NCBI GenBank assembly: GCA_035719045.1
Contig: DASTGO010000545.1
Span: 1-31,026 of the forward strand
Reading direction: 5' to 3'
Length of the DNA: 31,026 nt
Source: DASTGO01 sp035719045
GTDB lineage: Bacteria; Actinomycetota; Actinomycetes; Actinomycetales; Kineosporiaceae
Both the position numbers and the translations under genes were made by a program. This document shows positions 29,967 through 31,026 of this stretch, one piece after another (position 1 is the first letter of the stretch; every line of letters starts with the position of its first letter). The notes under the pieces were generated by a model. That model did not search any database, was not told the origin of the DNA, and worked only from the letters and a program-made list of their open reading frames with translations.

Positions 29967-29972
29967 TACGGT
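29967..29972 (+). promoter_or_regulatory. -10 element TACGGT of the protein kinase gene
   Basis: TACGGT, 6 nt, then ATG 29979, without a ribosome site; a leaderless layout. Confidence 0.6.
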
Positions 29973-29978
29973 GGTGAC

Positions 29979-31026
29979 ATGACCGGCCCGGGGGTGCAGG
30001 ATCCGACGACCGTGGGCCCGTACCGGCTGGTGCAGCGGTTGGGCGAGGGCGGTATGGGGGTGGTCCACCTCGCCCTGGATCCCAGTGGCCGGGCCGTCGC
30101 GCTGAAGCTGCTGCGGGCTCATGTCGCCGCGGATCCCGAGGCCCGGCTGCGGCTGGTCCGGGAGGTGGAGACGCTGCGGCGGGTCCGGCATGCCCGGGTC
30201 GCCGAGGTGGTGGACGCCGATGTCGTCGGCCAGGTGCCGTACCTGGTCACCCGGTTCGTCCCGGGCCGGACGCTGGACCAGTATGTGCGGGACAGCGGCC
30301 CGCTCCCGGCCGGGGAGGTCGCCGACCTGGGCCGGGGGCTGGCCGCCGCGCTGCAGGCGATCCACGCCGCCGGGGTCGTCCACCGGGACATCAAGCCCGC
30401 CAACGTGATGATCGTCGACGCTCAGCCGGTGCTGATCGACTTCGGCATCGCCCACCTCACCGACGAGTCCCGGATCACCGTGACCGGGCTGGTGATGGGC
30501 ACCCCGGGGTACCTGTCGCCGGAGGTCATCGACGGGCACCCGGTGTCGCCCGCCACGGACTGGTGGGGCTGGGCCGCCACCCTGGCGTTCGCCGCGTCCG
30601 GGCGGCCTCCGTTCGGGTCCGGTCCGATGGAGGTGGTGCTGGACCGGGTCCGTCGCGGGGCCGCCGACCTGGGCGGGGTGGATCCGCGGCTGGGTCCGGT
30701 GCTGGCGGGGGCGCTGGCCGCCGATCCGATGCACCGGGCCGCTCCGGGACAGCTGCTCGCCGGGCTGGCCGCCGCGGTGCCGTCGACCCCCGGGCTCAGT
30801 CCCGGACGGGTCGCCGCCGCCTCGGAGCCGACCCTGCGGCAGGCTCCGCCGTCGGTGGCGCGCGCCCGCAACGGGTCGACCGTCCGCCAGCCGGCGCCGG
30901 CACCGACGAAGGCCTACCCGTACCCGCAGTGGCCGGGGCATCCTGTCGGCCCGGCGAGTGGGTCCCCCGCCGGAGGATCGGCCGTGGGTGGTCCGGCACC
31001 CAGGGGGTACGTGATGCCCGGGGGGT
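29979..31026 (+). CDS. PknB-type Ser/Thr protein kinase, 3' end cut by window edge
   Basis: 349 codons are visible. Hanks-type kinase domain about 13-275: Gly loop LGEGGMGVVH, K43 (VALKLLR), helix-C Glu near 62, catalytic loop HRDIKPAN (D137, K139, N142), DFG (154-156), and activation segment with GTPGYLSPE. A Pro/Gly/Ser-rich juxtamembrane-like linker follows from about 290 and is still running at the window end, so a membrane segment or sensor domain may lie beyond. Substrates are unknown. It is transcribed alone after the CBS gene. Confidence 0.95.
   Translation, partial: MTGPGVQDPTTVGPYRLVQRLGEGGMGVVHLALDPSGRAVALKLLRAHVAADPEARLRLVREVETLRRVRHARVAEVVDADVVGQVPYLVTRFVPGRTLDQYVRDSGPLPAGEVADLGRGLAAALQAIHAAGVVHRDIKPANVMIVDAQPVLIDFGIAHLTDESRITVTGLVMGTPGYLSPEVIDGHPVSPATDWWGWAATLAFAASGRPPFGSGPMEVVLDRVRRGAADLGGVDPRLGPVLAGALAADPMHRAAPGQLLAGLAAAVPSTPGLSPGRVAAASEPTLRQAPPSVARARNGSTVRQPAPAPTKAYPYPQWPGHPVGPASGSPAGGSAVGGPAPRGYVMPGG

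Overview
The window is about 31 kb of very GC-rich DNA from an actinomycete-type bacterium (Actinomycetota). The evidence is the gene set: a mycothiol glycosyltransferase (MshA), CarD, a SenX3/RegX3 pair with divergent PhoU, an XRE/HbhA-like/DUF2516 trio, an RsiG-type c-di-GMP anti-sigma factor, an MsiK-type ATPase and a DUF4032 protein. Many genes start with GTG and many have a TANNNT -10 box 6-8 nt before the start codon, the leaderless arrangement common in this phylum. I cannot name the genus. Two blocks resemble conserved neighbourhoods known from Mycobacterium (Rv0474-Rv0491 and Rv3579c-Rv3584). No tRNA, rRNA, CRISPR array, insertion sequence or prophage was seen.

Layout. 1-1282 (-): 5' part of a Tat-exported [NiFe]-hydrogenase small subunit, cut by the window edge. 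1557-4102: Fur-family regulator, YgfZ-type folate-binding protein, beta-keto acid cleavage enzyme. 4278-9288: FIST sensor protein, XRE regulator, HbhA-like protein, DUF2516 membrane protein, alpha/beta hydrolase, RsiG. 9453-12413: type II asparaginase behind an array of three identical palindromes, then Dtd and a macrodomain protein, then a convergent methyltransferase. 12753-18424: mshA-ybjN, gpmA, and phoU divergent from senX3-regX3. 18506-25168: lipoprotein, carD, a degenerate IspD paralogue, a canonical-looking ispD on the other strand, ispF, a globin with a Gln/Pro-rich tail, and rlmB. 25202-29781: DUF4032 kinase-like protein, MsiK-type ATPase, divergent LacI regulator, CBS-domain protein. 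29979-31026: start of a Ser/Thr protein kinase, cut by the edge.

How parts may work together. SenX3-RegX3 and PhoU share a 178-bp divergent control region with a PHO-box-like array, pointing to phosphate control. MsiK and LacI share a control region with LacI-type inverted repeats, pointing to sugar uptake control. The most suggestive theme is low oxygen or redox: a DosR/DevR-like box sits at activator distance from a -10 element ahead of the globin gene, a second such box lies upstream of mshA, and a hydrogenase lies at the window edge. The globin control region also holds a perfect 24-bp palindrome and a short leader reading frame, and is the best candidate here for an undescribed regulatory unit.
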